Positions 9,779 through 20,092 of a DNA stretch of 64,000 nucleotides are shown piece by piece (positions within the stretch are counted from its first letter, which is position 1; each line of letters begins with the position of its first letter). Both the position numbers and the translations under genes were made by a program. The notes beneath the pieces are model-generated. The model was not told the DNA's origin. It did no database searches and saw only the letters and a program-made list of their open reading frames with translations. The stretch comes from CAVSRC01 sp963750065 (lineage in GTDB: Bacteria > Pseudomonadota > Alphaproteobacteria > Rhizobiales > Kaistiaceae), in the NCBI GenBank assembly GCA_963750065.1, contig CAVVPK010000035.1, forward strand, positions 4,530-68,529, read 5' to 3'.

Positions 9779-10522
9779 TCATCCGGAAAGGCCGAGGGCA
9801 AATACCAACCGAAAAAAGGCCGGACGAACGACGTGGCGCCGCCGTTTTTCGACCGCTTCGATGATTGTCTCGGCGGCCTCGCCCACGCTCAGCTCGGGCA
9901 TCACCAAAGGCAGCCGAAGCGGCAAGAACCGCCGGCTGCCGGGGTTGTGCTCCCAATATGGGCTGGCGACCAGGCCGAGCGTCACCAGCGTCACATCGAT
10001 CGACGTATGGCGCAGGTCCGCCCGCAGCGCTTGCGCGAGCCCGCGCAGGGCGAAGCGGGCGGCGATGTAGGCCGAGGCATTCGGCCACACCATGAAGGAC
10101 GCCGGCGAGGTGACGAAAGCCACCTGCCCGCTGCCGCGTTTCAGCATTGCCGGCAGGAAGGCGCGGGTGACGGCGAAGGCCGCCAGATAAGGCAGCTCCA
10201 TCATGACGCGGGCCTCGTCCGCCGAAGTCTCGACGAAAGGCTTCCATTGCCCCGCGCCGGCATTGTTGACGAGGATGTCGGGGACGCCGTGTTCGCCGAT
10301 GATGGTTTCGGCGAGCGGCGGCACTCGGCTCGTGTCGGCGAGATCGATGGCGAAGGCCGCCGCCTCGCCGCCGGCCTTGCGGATGCCCGCCGCCACCGCC
10401 TCGAGCCGCTCGGCGCCGCGCGCTAGCAGGAGCACGCGCGCGCCGCGGCGTGCGAACCCCTCCACCGTCGCACGGCCGATACCGCTCGACGCGCCGGTCA
10501 CCAGGACGAGCTTGCTGTTCAC
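9779..10522 (-). CDS. SDR family oxidoreductase with YxxxR active site
   Basis: A 247-residue SDR. TGASSGIG (9-16) and NNAG (86-89) are intact and Ser139 occupies the catalytic serine position. The active-site tyrosine is Tyr152, but the residue four positions on is Arg156 (YIAAR), where the family uses Lys. The codon reads CGC, so this is not a marginal call. The lysine normally lowers the tyrosine pKa and binds the nicotinamide ribose; arginine may keep partial function or mark a changed role. The C-terminus is extended and basic (EKRRRHVVRPAFF), and may associate with membrane. No operon partner. Confidence 0.8.
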   Translation of the reverse strand: MNSKLVLVTGASSGIGRATVEGFARRGARVLLLARGAERLEAVAAGIRKAGGEAAAFAIDLADTSRVPPLAETIIGEHGVPDILVNNAGAGQWKPFVETSADEARVMMELPYLAAFAVTRAFLPAMLKRGSGQVAFVTSPASFMVWPNASAYIAARFALRGLAQALRADLRHTSIDVTLVTLGLVASPYWEHNPGSRRFLPLRLPLVMPELSVGEAAETIIEAVEKRRRHVVRPAFFRLVFALGLSG

Positions 10523-10580
10523 CGCTTGCTGCTCCGCGCCCCTGCAAGCCGGGGCAGGTTACCGACGAACGGCCTCCCGG

Positions 10581-11882
10581 TCACGGATCGACCGCCTCGT
10601 CCTCAGGCAGCTGGAAGCGGGCGAAGCGGTCGAGTGCGACTTCGATGTCCTTTTTGTGCCGCCGCGCGCTGCCTTTGCCGACCCAGTGCCAGGCCTGAAT
10701 GAGGAGTTCGCCCTTCTGGCGGTCGGCTTTGAGGTCGAGGGCGGCGACGATCTCGTCGCCGGCAAGCACCGGCAGGGTGAAATAGCCGAGCTTGCGCTTC
10801 GCCTTGGGCAGATAGGCCTCGAACAGGTGCTCGTAACCGAAGAAGGCCGCCGTGCGCTTGCGCTGGATGATGAGCGGGTCGAAGGGCGACAGGATGTGGG
10901 TGAGGGTGGGCGGCGCGATTTCCGCCTCCAGCGTCTCCGGCCGCGCCCAATGGTCGCCCGCGGCGCCGTCGAACGTCACCGGCACCAACCGTCCGGCCCT
11001 GACCTCGCGCTCGATCAGCGCCTTGACCGCGGCCCGAAGTCCCATCCCTCCGAGTCCGATAGGTCCGAGGCCGACGATGCCCTGCGAACGCAGCGCCCGC
11101 TCCAGCCGGTAGGCCGTCATCTCGGCCGCGCTTGCCGGCTTGGGCAGGTGCTCCCAGCCGAAATGGCGTTCCGTCAACTCATAGGTCTTGAGCATCCCTT
11201 CGCGCCCGGCGATCGTGACCTCGCCGCGGAAGAAGGCGGCCTGCAATGCCCGCTTGGAAGGCTTGCGCGACGCCCAGGGGTGGTCCTTGTCGACCAGCAC
11301 GTCGTCCTTGATGTCGGCGATGGTGAGCGCGCCTTCCGCCCGCACCCGGCGAAGGACCTTGCGCACATCCTTGGGCGCCACGTCGGCATACCAGTGGGTC
11401 GGTTCGCGCCGGTGGCGCTTCATTTCGCCGGTGAAGAAACGGAAGTCGGCGGTCGCGATGTAGGCGAGCGCATGGGTCCAGTATTCGAACACCGTCTTCG
11501 CCTCTGCCTGCGCGCCTTCGAGATCGGCGCGGCGGTAGGCGGGAATACGATTGTAGAGGATGTGGTGGTGACAGCGCTCGATGACGTTGATCGTGTCGAT
11601 CTGCACATAGCCCAGATGCGCCACCGCCCGGGCCACGGCCTCCGGTCCGGCGCCGAACGGCGCGGCGCGGTTCAGCCGCTGCGCATCGATCCAGATGGCG
11701 CGCGCCCGTGCCGGGGTGATTTCAACGGGCGCCGGGGTGGCGCGGCGGCGCGCTTTGGGTTTGGTTGTGCGGGTCACGGGCGGGCGGAGAGCTGGGTTCG
11801 ACTCGCTGAGGATGCGTCGGAGTGTACCAACCTCGCGGGTCGACTCCATCGGGAGATGACCCCAGGATGCTCGCCGCAGCAC
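10581..11882 (-). CDS. YcaQ-like winged-helix DNA glycosylase (HTH_42)
   Basis: Matches the HTH_42/YcaQ family, whose E. coli member (YcaQ, also called AlkX) unhooks interstrand DNA crosslinks as a glycosylase. The family's Q-hydrophobic-D catalytic motif is present as Gln94-Ile95-Asp96 in GYVQIDTI. Other recognisable stretches are RCHHHILYNRIP, EYWTHALAYI and SPFDPLIIQRKRT, in family order. The N-terminal 50 residues are basic and low in complexity, and the start is unsure: GTG 11882 gives 433 residues, ATG 11849 removes eleven. Neither has a clear ribosome binding site. A divergent NAD(P)-binding protein gene starts 77 bp away. A role in repair of crosslinked or alkylated DNA is inferred from the family. 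Confidence 0.8.
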   Translation of the reverse strand: MLRRASWGHLPMESTREVGTLRRILSESNPALRPPVTRTTKPKARRRATPAPVEITPARARAIWIDAQRLNRAAPFGAGPEAVARAVAHLGYVQIDTINVIERCHHHILYNRIPAYRRADLEGAQAEAKTVFEYWTHALAYIATADFRFFTGEMKRHRREPTHWYADVAPKDVRKVLRRVRAEGALTIADIKDDVLVDKDHPWASRKPSKRALQAAFFRGEVTIAGREGMLKTYELTERHFGWEHLPKPASAAEMTAYRLERALRSQGIVGLGPIGLGGMGLRAAVKALIEREVRAGRLVPVTFDGAAGDHWARPETLEAEIAPPTLTHILSPFDPLIIQRKRTAAFFGYEHLFEAYLPKAKRKLGYFTLPVLAGDEIVAALDLKADRQKGELLIQAWHWVGKGSARRHKKDIEVALDRFARFQLPEDEAVDP

Positions 11883-11958
11883 ACCCTGCTGACAGTTCGG
11901 AGTCAGGAGTCATCCAGGTCCGGCATGCAAACCGGAGCAACTAAAGGGGCACGCAATC

Positions 11959-12648
11959 ATGAAGGTCTGTATCGTCGGTGCATCGGGCAAGCTCGGCCAG
12001 TACATGGTCGAGCACTGCCTCGACCGCGGCTACGAGGTCACCGGCGTCTGCCGGCAGGAAAGCGTCGCCAAGCTCGACCGGTTCAAGGACCGCATCGCGA
12101 TCCTGCCCGGCGCCACCGACGACCGGGAGGTCATCAGGCGGGCGGTCGCCGGCTCAGACGGCGTGCTCACCGTGCTCGTCCCCTGGGGCGTCCAGAATTA
12201 CTCGTCAGGAACGGCTCAGGCCGTACTCGATTTCGCCGAGCCGGGCGCGCGGCTGGTCTTCTCCTGCGGCTGGCACATCAGCCGCGACGGCAAGGACGTC
12301 TATTCCTGGCAGCTAAGATATCTCGTGCCCGTCATCGGCTGGCTGGCGAAGCTCTTCCGCGCTGTCGACCTCGACGATCAGGTGGAAGCCACGCGGCGCA
12401 TCTTCGTGAGCGACACGCGCTGGACGGTGGTGCGCGGCAGCGACCTGGAGGAGGGCGACAGCCAGGGCCTGCCGGTATGGAGCCTGCACGTCGGCGATCC
12501 GGTGCTCGCCAGCAACAAGACGCGGCGCATCGACTTCGCCCTGTTCATGGTCGAGGCGCTGACCGACGACGCGCTGATCCACGAAGCCCCGGCGATCGTC
12601 GGCCGCCAAACACCATCGGCGCTAGCGCATGGGGGCAAGGCGGGGTGA
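11959..12648 (+). CDS. NAD(P)-binding Rossmann protein, NmrA/atypical SDR type
   Basis: A 229-residue protein starting MKVCIVGASGKLGQ, the GxxGxxG loop of atypical SDRs or NmrA-like proteins. A second strand (YEVTGVCRQ) with a basic end suggests NADP. There is no clear YxxxK pair, so it could be a sensor rather than an enzyme. The C-terminal half (RWTVVRGSDLEEG) matches the substrate-side segment typical of NAD(P)H-binding NAD-epimerase relatives. It is divergent from the YcaQ-like gene and convergent with gyrB. Function unknown. Confidence 0.75.
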   Translation: MKVCIVGASGKLGQYMVEHCLDRGYEVTGVCRQESVAKLDRFKDRIAILPGATDDREVIRRAVAGSDGVLTVLVPWGVQNYSSGTAQAVLDFAEPGARLVFSCGWHISRDGKDVYSWQLRYLVPVIGWLAKLFRAVDLDDQVEATRRIFVSDTRWTVVRGSDLEEGDSQGLPVWSLHVGDPVLASNKTRRIDFALFMVEALTDDALIHEAPAIVGRQTPSALAHGGKAG

Positions 12649-12710
12649 TGTCGTCGAACCTGCGTTATGCCTCGGCCATCCCGGCTAGAAGAACCGCACC
12701 CGAATGACGC

Positions 12711-15131
<2,421 letters not shown>

Positions 15132-15198
15132 GCACGATTCCGTTTAAGAGCGCGGGCTCGACAGGAGCCGACCGACGGGGCCATGACACGGCCCGAAA

Positions 15199-15228
15199 GG
15201 GCCTTTCCGGCGGGCACCGGAAAGGCCC
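15199..15228 (-). promoter_or_regulatory. Perfect 12-bp inverted repeat in the gyrB leader
   Basis: Two arms, GGGCCTTTCCGG and CCGGAAAGGCCC, pair without mismatch around a six-base loop. It sits 68-97 bp upstream of the gyrB ATG. As RNA it would form a very stable hairpin. On the minus strand there is no T run after it, so it is not a plain terminator of an upstream gene. It may be a leader hairpin, a partial terminator facing the DedA-like gene, or a protein-binding site. Confidence 0.55.
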
Positions 15229-15298
15229 CAGAATCATATTGTTCTATATAGCATCGCCGGGGTCGGATTTCGACCTTTCACCAGCAATTTAGGGGTAT

Positions 15299-15315
15299 TT
15301 TGTGCACTGCACAAA
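15299..15315. promoter_or_regulatory. 17-bp palindrome TTTGTGCA-C-TGCACAAA, candidate operator
   Basis: A perfect dyad with 8-bp arms around a single C, in the spacer between gyrB (minus) and the DedA-like gene (plus). Its length and symmetry fit the operator of a dimeric repressor. From memory, similar TGCA-centred dyads occur before polyhydroxybutyrate genes under PhaR in alphaproteobacteria; I cannot confirm that assignment here. No regulator gene is adjacent. Confidence 0.5.
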
Positions 15316-15468
15316 CGGCCCGATTCCGCGACCTTCCGGGGCGGTGTCGCGGGCGCGGCCGATATGCTATTGCGGGCACCGGATTCGACCGCCGTGCGAG
15401 TCCCCTGGGGCCCTTTCCGGTGCCATGCGCGGGAACGACCGCACAGCGCCCTGAACGGAGGCTTTTTG

Positions 15469-16041
15469 TTGCCGCTCGTCGAATCCTTCATTGCCACCTA
15501 TGGGCTGGCGGTCGTCTTCCTCGGCACCCTGCTCGAAGGCGAGACCATCGCCATCATGGCGGGATTCCTGGCCCATCAGGGGGCCGTCGATGGCCGGCTG
15601 GCGCTGCTTGCGGCCTTTCTCGGGGCTCTGGCCAGCGACCAGACGCTCTTCCTCGTCGGCCGTCGCTTCGCCGACCATCCCATGGTCATGCGCCAGCGCA
15701 AACGGCCGCTTTTCGCCAAGGCGCTGGCCAAGGTGGAGGCCAGCGCGACGGTCTATATCCTGATCTTCCGCTTCCTCTATGGGCTCAGGACCGTCAGCCC
15801 GCTGGCCATCGGCGTGTCCAACGTCTCCATGCGCAAGTTCGCCATCCTCAATGCCATTGCCGCCTTCATCTGGGCGGCCACCATGGTCGGCCTCGGTTTC
15901 GCCTTCGGGCGCACGATCGAGGCGGCGCTCGGCCACTTCCACACATCGAGCACATGTCTCATCGCCATGATTGCCGTCGGCATCGTCTCCACGGCCGGGC
16001 TCACCTGGCTGCACCGGCGCTTCATCCGCCGGCAGAGGTGA
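15469..16041 (+). CDS. DedA/SNARE-associated family membrane protein
   Basis: A polytopic membrane protein of about 190 residues. It begins PLVESFIATYGLAVVFLGTLLEGETIAIMAG, typical of the DedA family, with the conserved glutamate-containing first segment, an F/L-G-x-x-G-D/S-like LGALASDQTLFLVGRR segment, then FRFLYGLRTVSPLAIGVS, where the conserved R and G sit. DedA proteins support membrane homeostasis and phospholipid flipping. I place the start at TTG 15469 (or TTG 15466) because GGAGG lies four to seven bases upstream; the frame could be extended to 15364 but those residues are not membrane-like. The gene is divergent from gyrB. Confidence 0.85.
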   Translation: MPLVESFIATYGLAVVFLGTLLEGETIAIMAGFLAHQGAVDGRLALLAAFLGALASDQTLFLVGRRFADHPMVMRQRKRPLFAKALAKVEASATVYILIFRFLYGLRTVSPLAIGVSNVSMRKFAILNAIAAFIWAATMVGLGFAFGRTIEAALGHFHTSSTCLIAMIAVGIVSTAGLTWLHRRFIRRQR

Positions 16042-16058
16042 GCGGCAGGGGTGAGCGG

Positions 16059-16670
16059 TCAGCGGGCGATGATGGCGGCGGCGGCGCCGGCCATGACCGA
16101 GCCGGCGATGCGGTCGAGCACCTTGCGCCGTCCGGGCGTCGCCAGAAACGTGCGGGCGCGCCCGGCGAGCGCCGCATAGGTACCCATGACCAGCGTCAGC
16201 ACGATGGCGACGATGCCGATCATCGCAAGATATTCGGCCGGCCCCACGGTGCGCAGGTCGATCAGCGCCGGCAGCAAAGCCAGGTAAAAGACCATCACCT
16301 TGGGATTGCCGAGCGTGATCGACAGGCCGGCAAGAAAGACCTGCACGGCCGAGCCGCGCGGCCGCTCGGCGGCTTCGAGATGGTCCGGCCGGCTCCGCCA
16401 CAGGCGGATGGCGAGGTAGATGAGATAGGCCGCGCCCAGCCAGCGCACGACGACAAACACCTCGCCGAAGGTGGTGGCGAGCGCCGCCAGGCCGCCGATG
16501 GCGGCGGAAATGTAGATGATGTCGCCAAGGATCAGGCCGCCGAGGATCGGCAGCGTGCGGCGAAAGCCGGTCGAGAGCGCGCGCGCCACCACGGCGGCCA
16601 CGCCCGGACCGGGGCTTGCCACGGCGATGGTCAACGCCACCGCAAAGGTGATGAGATGGGCGAGGTTCAT
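16059..16670 (-). CDS. LysE family translocator
   Basis: An amino-acid or metabolite exporter of 203 residues with about six hydrophobic helices. The N-terminus contains ASPGPGVAAVVARAL, the family's conserved PGP motif, followed by GGLILGDIIYI; LGNPKVMVFYLALLPALI is the second signature. The ATG lies 23 bp after the correct-frame stop of recF. In the sequence as given, frameshifted recF reads straight into this gene in the same frame, giving an artificial 607-codon ORF. No ribosome binding site stands out, so it may depend on translation from recF. Exported substrate unknown. Confidence 0.88.
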   Translation of the reverse strand: MNLAHLITFAVALTIAVASPGPGVAAVVARALSTGFRRTLPILGGLILGDIIYISAAIGGLAALATTFGEVFVVVRWLGAAYLIYLAIRLWRSRPDHLEAAERPRGSAVQVFLAGLSITLGNPKVMVFYLALLPALIDLRTVGPAEYLAMIGIVAIVLTLVMGTYAALAGRARTFLATPGRRKVLDRIAGSVMAGAAAAIIAR

Positions 16671-16693
16671 GGGGTCTGGCTTATCGCCGATTG

Positions 16694-17882
16694 TCACGCC
16701 GGGGAAGGGACGACCCGGCCTTCGGCGACGGCAAGATGCTGCACCCGCTCGCCGAACGGAGCGAAGACGGCCGCGTCGGTGCCGGTCATGAAGGCCTGGC
16801 AGCCGAGATCGTCGAGGACTGCGAACAGCGCTTGCGCGCCGCTCCGCATCGAGATGGGCGGCGATCTCGTCGAGCAGCACCAGCGGTGTCTCGCCGGAAA
16901 GCCGCGCCGCCAGCCGCGCCTGGGCGAGCACCAGGCCGATCAGCAGGGCCTTCTGCTCGCCGGTCGAGCAGGTTTCGGCGGCCGCCTGCTTGGGGGCGTG
17001 GCGGACGCGGAGGTCGGAGAGGTGGGGCCCGGAGAGCGTCCGCCCGGCACCGGCATCGCGCAGCCGTTCGCCGGCAAGCTCGGCGGCATAGATCTCCTCC
17101 ACGGCGCTCGCCTTGTGGCCGTCGAGCAGGTGTTCCAGCGTGCCTTCCAGAACGATTTCCGCCGCCGGGAAGGGAGCCGCCACGTCGCCTTCCGCAATCA
17201 GGGCGACGGCGAGGCCCGCCCATTCGCGCCGCGCCGCGGCAATTGCGACGGCGAGTTCCGCCATCTCGCGCTCGATCGCATCCAGCCAGCGCGTGTCCGG
17301 AGACGGCTCGCTGAGCAGGCGGTTGCGCCCGCGCATCGCCTTTTCGAAGGCGTTGACGCGGCTGCCGTGGCCGCGGTCGATGGCCAGCACCGCCCGGTCG
17401 AGGAAGCGCCGCCGGTCGGAAGCCGGTCCGGTGAACAGCCCGTCCATGGCCGGCGTCAGCCAGATCACGCGCAGGTGGTCGAGCAGCGCATCGGGTGAGC
17501 GCGCCGGCGCCCGGTTGACCCTGACCGAGCGGCGGCTCTCCGGTCCCTCCGGTGCCATGGCGACGCCGGTGCCGAGTTCGACCGCGCCGGCGGCATTCTC
17601 CACCGTCGCCGCCACCGCCCAGGTGCCGTCTCCGGGCTGCTGTGCCACCGCGTCGAGCCGTGCGCGGCGCAAGCCCCGTCCCGGCGACAGGAAGGATACG
17701 GCTTCGAGCAGGTTGGTCTTGCCGGCGCCGTTCGGTCCGGTCAGCACCACCGGCCGCCCGTCGAGCGCCAGCGACAGGGCGGCATAGTTGCGGAAGCGCG
17801 TCAGCTTCAACGCGCTCAGCGCTGCGCGCCGAGGGGAGGCGCGGCTGGCGGAATCCGGCGTGACATTGTTCGCTGCGTCCAA
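16694..17882 (-). pseudogene. recF: DNA repair/replication protein RecF, with apparent frameshift near 16832
   Basis: RecF binds gapped DNA and loads RecA at gaps; it is an SMC/ABC-type ATPase. The TTG start at 17882 follows GAGGTGCC. Walker A TGPNGAGKTNLL, the GPHLSDL segment, the ABC signature region STGEQKALLIGLVL and Walker B PLVLLDEIAAHLD are intact in one frame. After LDAERRA the reading frame breaks. Removing one T at 16832 or 16833 restores a coherent end that continues LFAVLDDLGCQAFMTGTDAA and stops at 16694, as RecF proteins do. Without that correction the frame runs into lysE. Either a real inactivating mutation or a one-base sequence error. dnaN is not beside it. Confidence 0.8.
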
Positions 17883-18074
17883 GGCACCTCACTCTGCCGG
17901 CGGCTGCGAGCCACGGCCCGAGAGGCGGCGTCCGTAACGGGCTGCGGCAACCGATCCTCGCTGCGGTCGCAATTTCGGCGATTTGAGCGCGACATTTGCA
18001 GCACGGACCGACGATGGGCAAGTGCCGAGGGCATCGCGCTATCTTGTGGGGAGGGCCAGGGCGGCGCGCGAGCG

Positions 18075-18716
18075 ATGTTTGAAGAGGCGGTTCCCCAGAG
18101 ATGGCCGGCCGAAACGGCATGGAGCCTGGCGGCCTCGTTCCTGCTCCACGGTCTTCTGGCGGTGGCGGTCGTCACGGCATGGAGCGCCGCGCCGCCGTCC
18201 GTGCCGTTCGACGAGGTCATTCCGGTCAATCTGCTGATCGGGGCTTGGCCCGAGGTGGCCCCGACGCTTGGGCCCCCCGAGACAGCGCGTCTGGAACCGC
18301 CGCCGACAACGTCGCCTGACACGGCCAAGCCGCTGATGCATGCCACGACGATCCTCTCCGGCCGGGCGCTTGCCGAACCACGCAACCGGCAGGCGCGCGC
18401 CGACCTGCCCAAGCTCAACGCCGTCGAACGGATGGTGCAGCTCTGCAATATCGAAGCGCTGGAACAGGTGGCGCGCGTGCGCAGCGATTTCTTTCCGGAG
18501 ACGGTCAGCGCCTATGCGACCGGTGGGCTGGCGATCGGACCGGATACGGTCGAGGCCGAGGGCGCCGCCATCCGCAGCGGCGACGACTGGTACAGCCTCA
18601 GATATCGCTGCCGTCTGGCCCCCGGCCATGGTGCCGTCATTGCTTTCGACTTCCTTGCCGGCGACCGGCTGGCGCCGGCACGCGTCGAGGCGCTTGGCCT
18701 GCCGATCGGAAAATGA
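18075..18716 (+). CDS. DUF930 domain-containing membrane-anchored protein
   Basis: A 213-residue protein. One transmembrane helix at about 16-38 (AASFLLHGLLAVAVVTAW), then a proline-rich linker (LEPPPTTSPDTAKP) reminiscent of TonB-type anchors. The C-terminal 100 or so residues fit DUF930: LNAVERMVQLCNIEALEQV, then a region with VEAEGAAIRSGDDWYSLRYRC. Two cysteines in this domain could form a disulfide in the periplasm. DUF930 proteins are common in Hyphomicrobiales and their role is unknown. The gene is divergent from recF and has no obvious operon partner. Confidence 0.75.
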   Translation: MFEEAVPQRWPAETAWSLAASFLLHGLLAVAVVTAWSAAPPSVPFDEVIPVNLLIGAWPEVAPTLGPPETARLEPPPTTSPDTAKPLMHATTILSGRALAEPRNRQARADLPKLNAVERMVQLCNIEALEQVARVRSDFFPETVSAYATGGLAIGPDTVEAEGAAIRSGDDWYSLRYRCRLAPGHGAVIAFDFLAGDRLAPARVEALGLPIGK

Positions 18717-18772
18717 CGGTACTCTTGCGGGGAATCGCGACGCAGCCCATATTGGAGCTCCCATCAACAAAC

Positions 18773-18863
18773 GAAAGGAGGTGATCCAGTGTCTCATTGT
18801 CATACGCCGCGTGCGGCGGACCGGACCTGGAATCTCGCCTCTTGCGAGGTTTGCGCCTCCTAG
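18773..18863 (+). CDS. 24-residue small ORF with near-perfect anti-SD match
   Basis: A GTG codon at 18789 opens a 24-codon frame ending TAG at 18863. The peptide starts MSHCHTPRAA and ends SCEVCAS, with three Cys and two His. Bases 18773-18787 (GAAAGGAGGTGATCC) match the complement of the usual alphaproteobacterial 16S rRNA 3' tail over all 15 positions, and GGAGG sits seven bases from the GTG. Two short hairpins (18834-18848 and 18854-18866) overlap its 3' end, and a strong terminator-like hairpin follows at 18908. The unit looks like a short independent transcript or a leader for DUF1858 at 19030. I do not recognise the peptide. Confidence 0.6.
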
Positions 18864-18907
18864 GCGTTTGAAGGTCTTCGATCCGCGCCAATGCGGACGG
18901 ACAATGG

Positions 18908-18932
18908 AAGGGCCGCCCACAAGGCGGCCCTT
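18908..18932 (+). terminator. Strong hairpin after the small ORF
   Basis: A perfect 10-bp stem, AAGGGCCGCC with GGCGGCCCTT, around the loop CACAA. It lies 44 bases after the small-ORF stop and ahead of the DUF1858 promoter region. There is no long T run (only TT), so it may be a weak terminator or an attenuator. Confidence 0.6.
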
Positions 18933-18979
18933 CGCATGTCCGGGCTCCACCGGCGCCGCAGCGGGAATCGCCCCGTTCC

Positions 18980-18993
18980 TTGTCGTGCGTCAA
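18980..18993 (+). promoter_or_regulatory. FNR/NnrR-type half-palindrome upstream of DUF1858 gene
   Basis: TTGTC-GTGC-GTCAA has the TTG-N8-CAA shape of Crp/FNR family sites, with four of five arm positions symmetric. It ends 36 bases before the ATG of the DUF1858 gene. A cognate regulator gene (NnrR-like) is the convergent neighbour. Confidence 0.45.
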
Positions 18994-19029
18994 AGAAGGC
19001 CGGTCTCGACGGCGGCTACAGTCGCACCC

Positions 19030-19290
19030 ATGACAAGCCCGACACGAGCGGCCGAGCCGCATCAGCAGACCCCGGTCTGCACGATCATGAAGCTGTGGCC
19101 GGAGACGATCCGGCTGTTCCTGGCCCGCCGGATGGCCTGCGTCGGCTGCCCGGTGGGCGGGCTGCACACGCTGGAAGAGGCGTGCGCCGAGCACAAGGTG
19201 GCGCTCGATCCGCTGCTCAGCGAGATTACGCAGATCACTCGGACGACGCGGGCCCGCTTCCCGGAACGGAGCCTCCTTCCGCAAGCATGA
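19030..19290 (+). CDS. DUF1858 domain-containing protein (redox-disulfide type)
   Basis: An 86-residue protein. The core TPVCTIMKLWPETIRLFLARRMACVGCPVGGLHTLEEAC is the DUF1858 pattern, with the paired cysteines Cys37-x-x-Cys40. Members are often found beside hybrid cluster proteins or nitrogen-oxide enzymes and are thought to undergo thiol-disulfide change. Here nirK lies just beyond the regulator. The last 56 bases overlap the 3' end of the convergent NnrR-like gene. An FNR-type half-palindrome precedes it. The exact role is unknown. Confidence 0.8.
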   Translation: MTSPTRAAEPHQQTPVCTIMKLWPETIRLFLARRMACVGCPVGGLHTLEEACAEHKVALDPLLSEITQITRTTRARFPERSLLPQA

Positions 19291-19963
19291 ACAGCCGATG
19301 GGCGTCCTTGACCGTGACCCGCTTGCGGCCGAGCGCGACCAGCCCCTTCTGCTGCCAGCCGCTCATCACGCGGCTCACCGTGTGCAAGGTCGTACCGGAC
19401 ATCTCGGCGATGTCCTCGCGCGTCACCGGAAAATCGATCTCGATGCCCTTGGGTGTCTTGCGGCCGGCCTGGTTGACCAGCCGCAGGATGGCATGCGCGA
19501 TGCGCCGCTCGACTTCTTCGGTGGATAGCTCGCGGATGCGGCTGTTCGCATCCTGCAGGCGCGCGCCGACCGTTTGCATCGCGCCCACGGCAAAAGCCGG
19601 ATTGCGCCCGATGAAGGCGTCCCACTGGCTCGCTGGCCAGACCAGCGCCAAGCTCTCCACCACGGCCACGGCGGTCCCTGGATAGTCCGCTCTGCGCACG
19701 GCCCGGGCGATGCCGAACAGGTCGCCCGGATTGATGTGACGAACGACGATCTGCTGGCCGTCGGGCGCGCTCTGCTGAACCTTCAGGCGGCCGTGCAGAA
19801 GCAGGAAGAATTCCTTCGCGACGGCGCCCTGGCGGAAGGCGATCGCCCCCTCGGCGAGGCGCCGCGGGCTGGCCAGCGCCAGCACTGCATCGACGTCCTC
19901 GGCCGGGACGCCCTTGAATATCGCGAAATCGCTGACGACCGAACGGTCGATCGACGGGGCCAT
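19235..19963 (-). CDS. Crp/Fnr family regulator, NnrR-like
   Basis: A 242-residue regulator. The N-terminal cyclic-nucleotide-binding-like domain (about 10-130) contains GDLFGIARAVRR. The C-terminal helix-turn-helix carries TREDIAEMSGTTLHTVSRVMSGW, with the SR pair that contacts TTG half-sites. There is not a single cysteine, so it cannot hold the 4Fe-4S cluster of oxygen-sensing FNR. His replaces the usual Glu in the recognition helix, as in nitric-oxide responsive NnrR/DnrD-type proteins as I recall them. It is divergent from nirK with a TTTG...CAAA dyad between them, so nitric-oxide dependent control of nirK is the likely role. Confidence 0.82.
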   Translation of the reverse strand: MAPSIDRSVVSDFAIFKGVPAEDVDAVLALASPRRLAEGAIAFRQGAVAKEFFLLLHGRLKVQQSAPDGQQIVVRHINPGDLFGIARAVRRADYPGTAVAVVESLALVWPASQWDAFIGRNPAFAVGAMQTVGARLQDANSRIRELSTEEVERRIAHAILRLVNQAGRKTPKGIEIDFPVTREDIAEMSGTTLHTVSRVMSGWQQKGLVALGRKRVTVKDAHRLFMLAEGGSVPGSGPASSE

Positions 19964-20012
19964 AGGTCAAGTCTTCGTCTGCGGTTGAAGGCGGCCAGGC
20001 ATTCTCATCGCT

Positions 20013-20030
20013 CTTTGTTGGCGCACAAAG
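20013..20030. promoter_or_regulatory. Inverted repeat CTTTGT-N6-ACAAAG, candidate NnrR/FNR-type operator for nirK
   Basis: Six-base arms pair perfectly around TGGCGC. It contains the TTG-N8-CAA core expected for a Crp/FNR family dimer. It lies 63 bp upstream of the nirK ATG and 50 bp upstream of the divergent regulator gene, so it can serve both. Confidence 0.6.
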
Positions 20031-20092
20031 AAGAACGCGGCCGGCGGGAGCATGGTCCGCCCATAAAACACACCAGCACGAGGATTGGAACC

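Noticed and set aside
10203..12707. A plus-strand ORF of 834 codons
   Set aside because: It runs through the reverse of the SDR and YcaQ genes and through another frame of the NAD(P)-binding protein gene; no family match.
16059..17882. A 607-residue RecF-LysE fusion protein
   Set aside because: The join follows a break in the RecF frame, the joining 60 residues have no family likeness, and both parts are complete when one base is removed.
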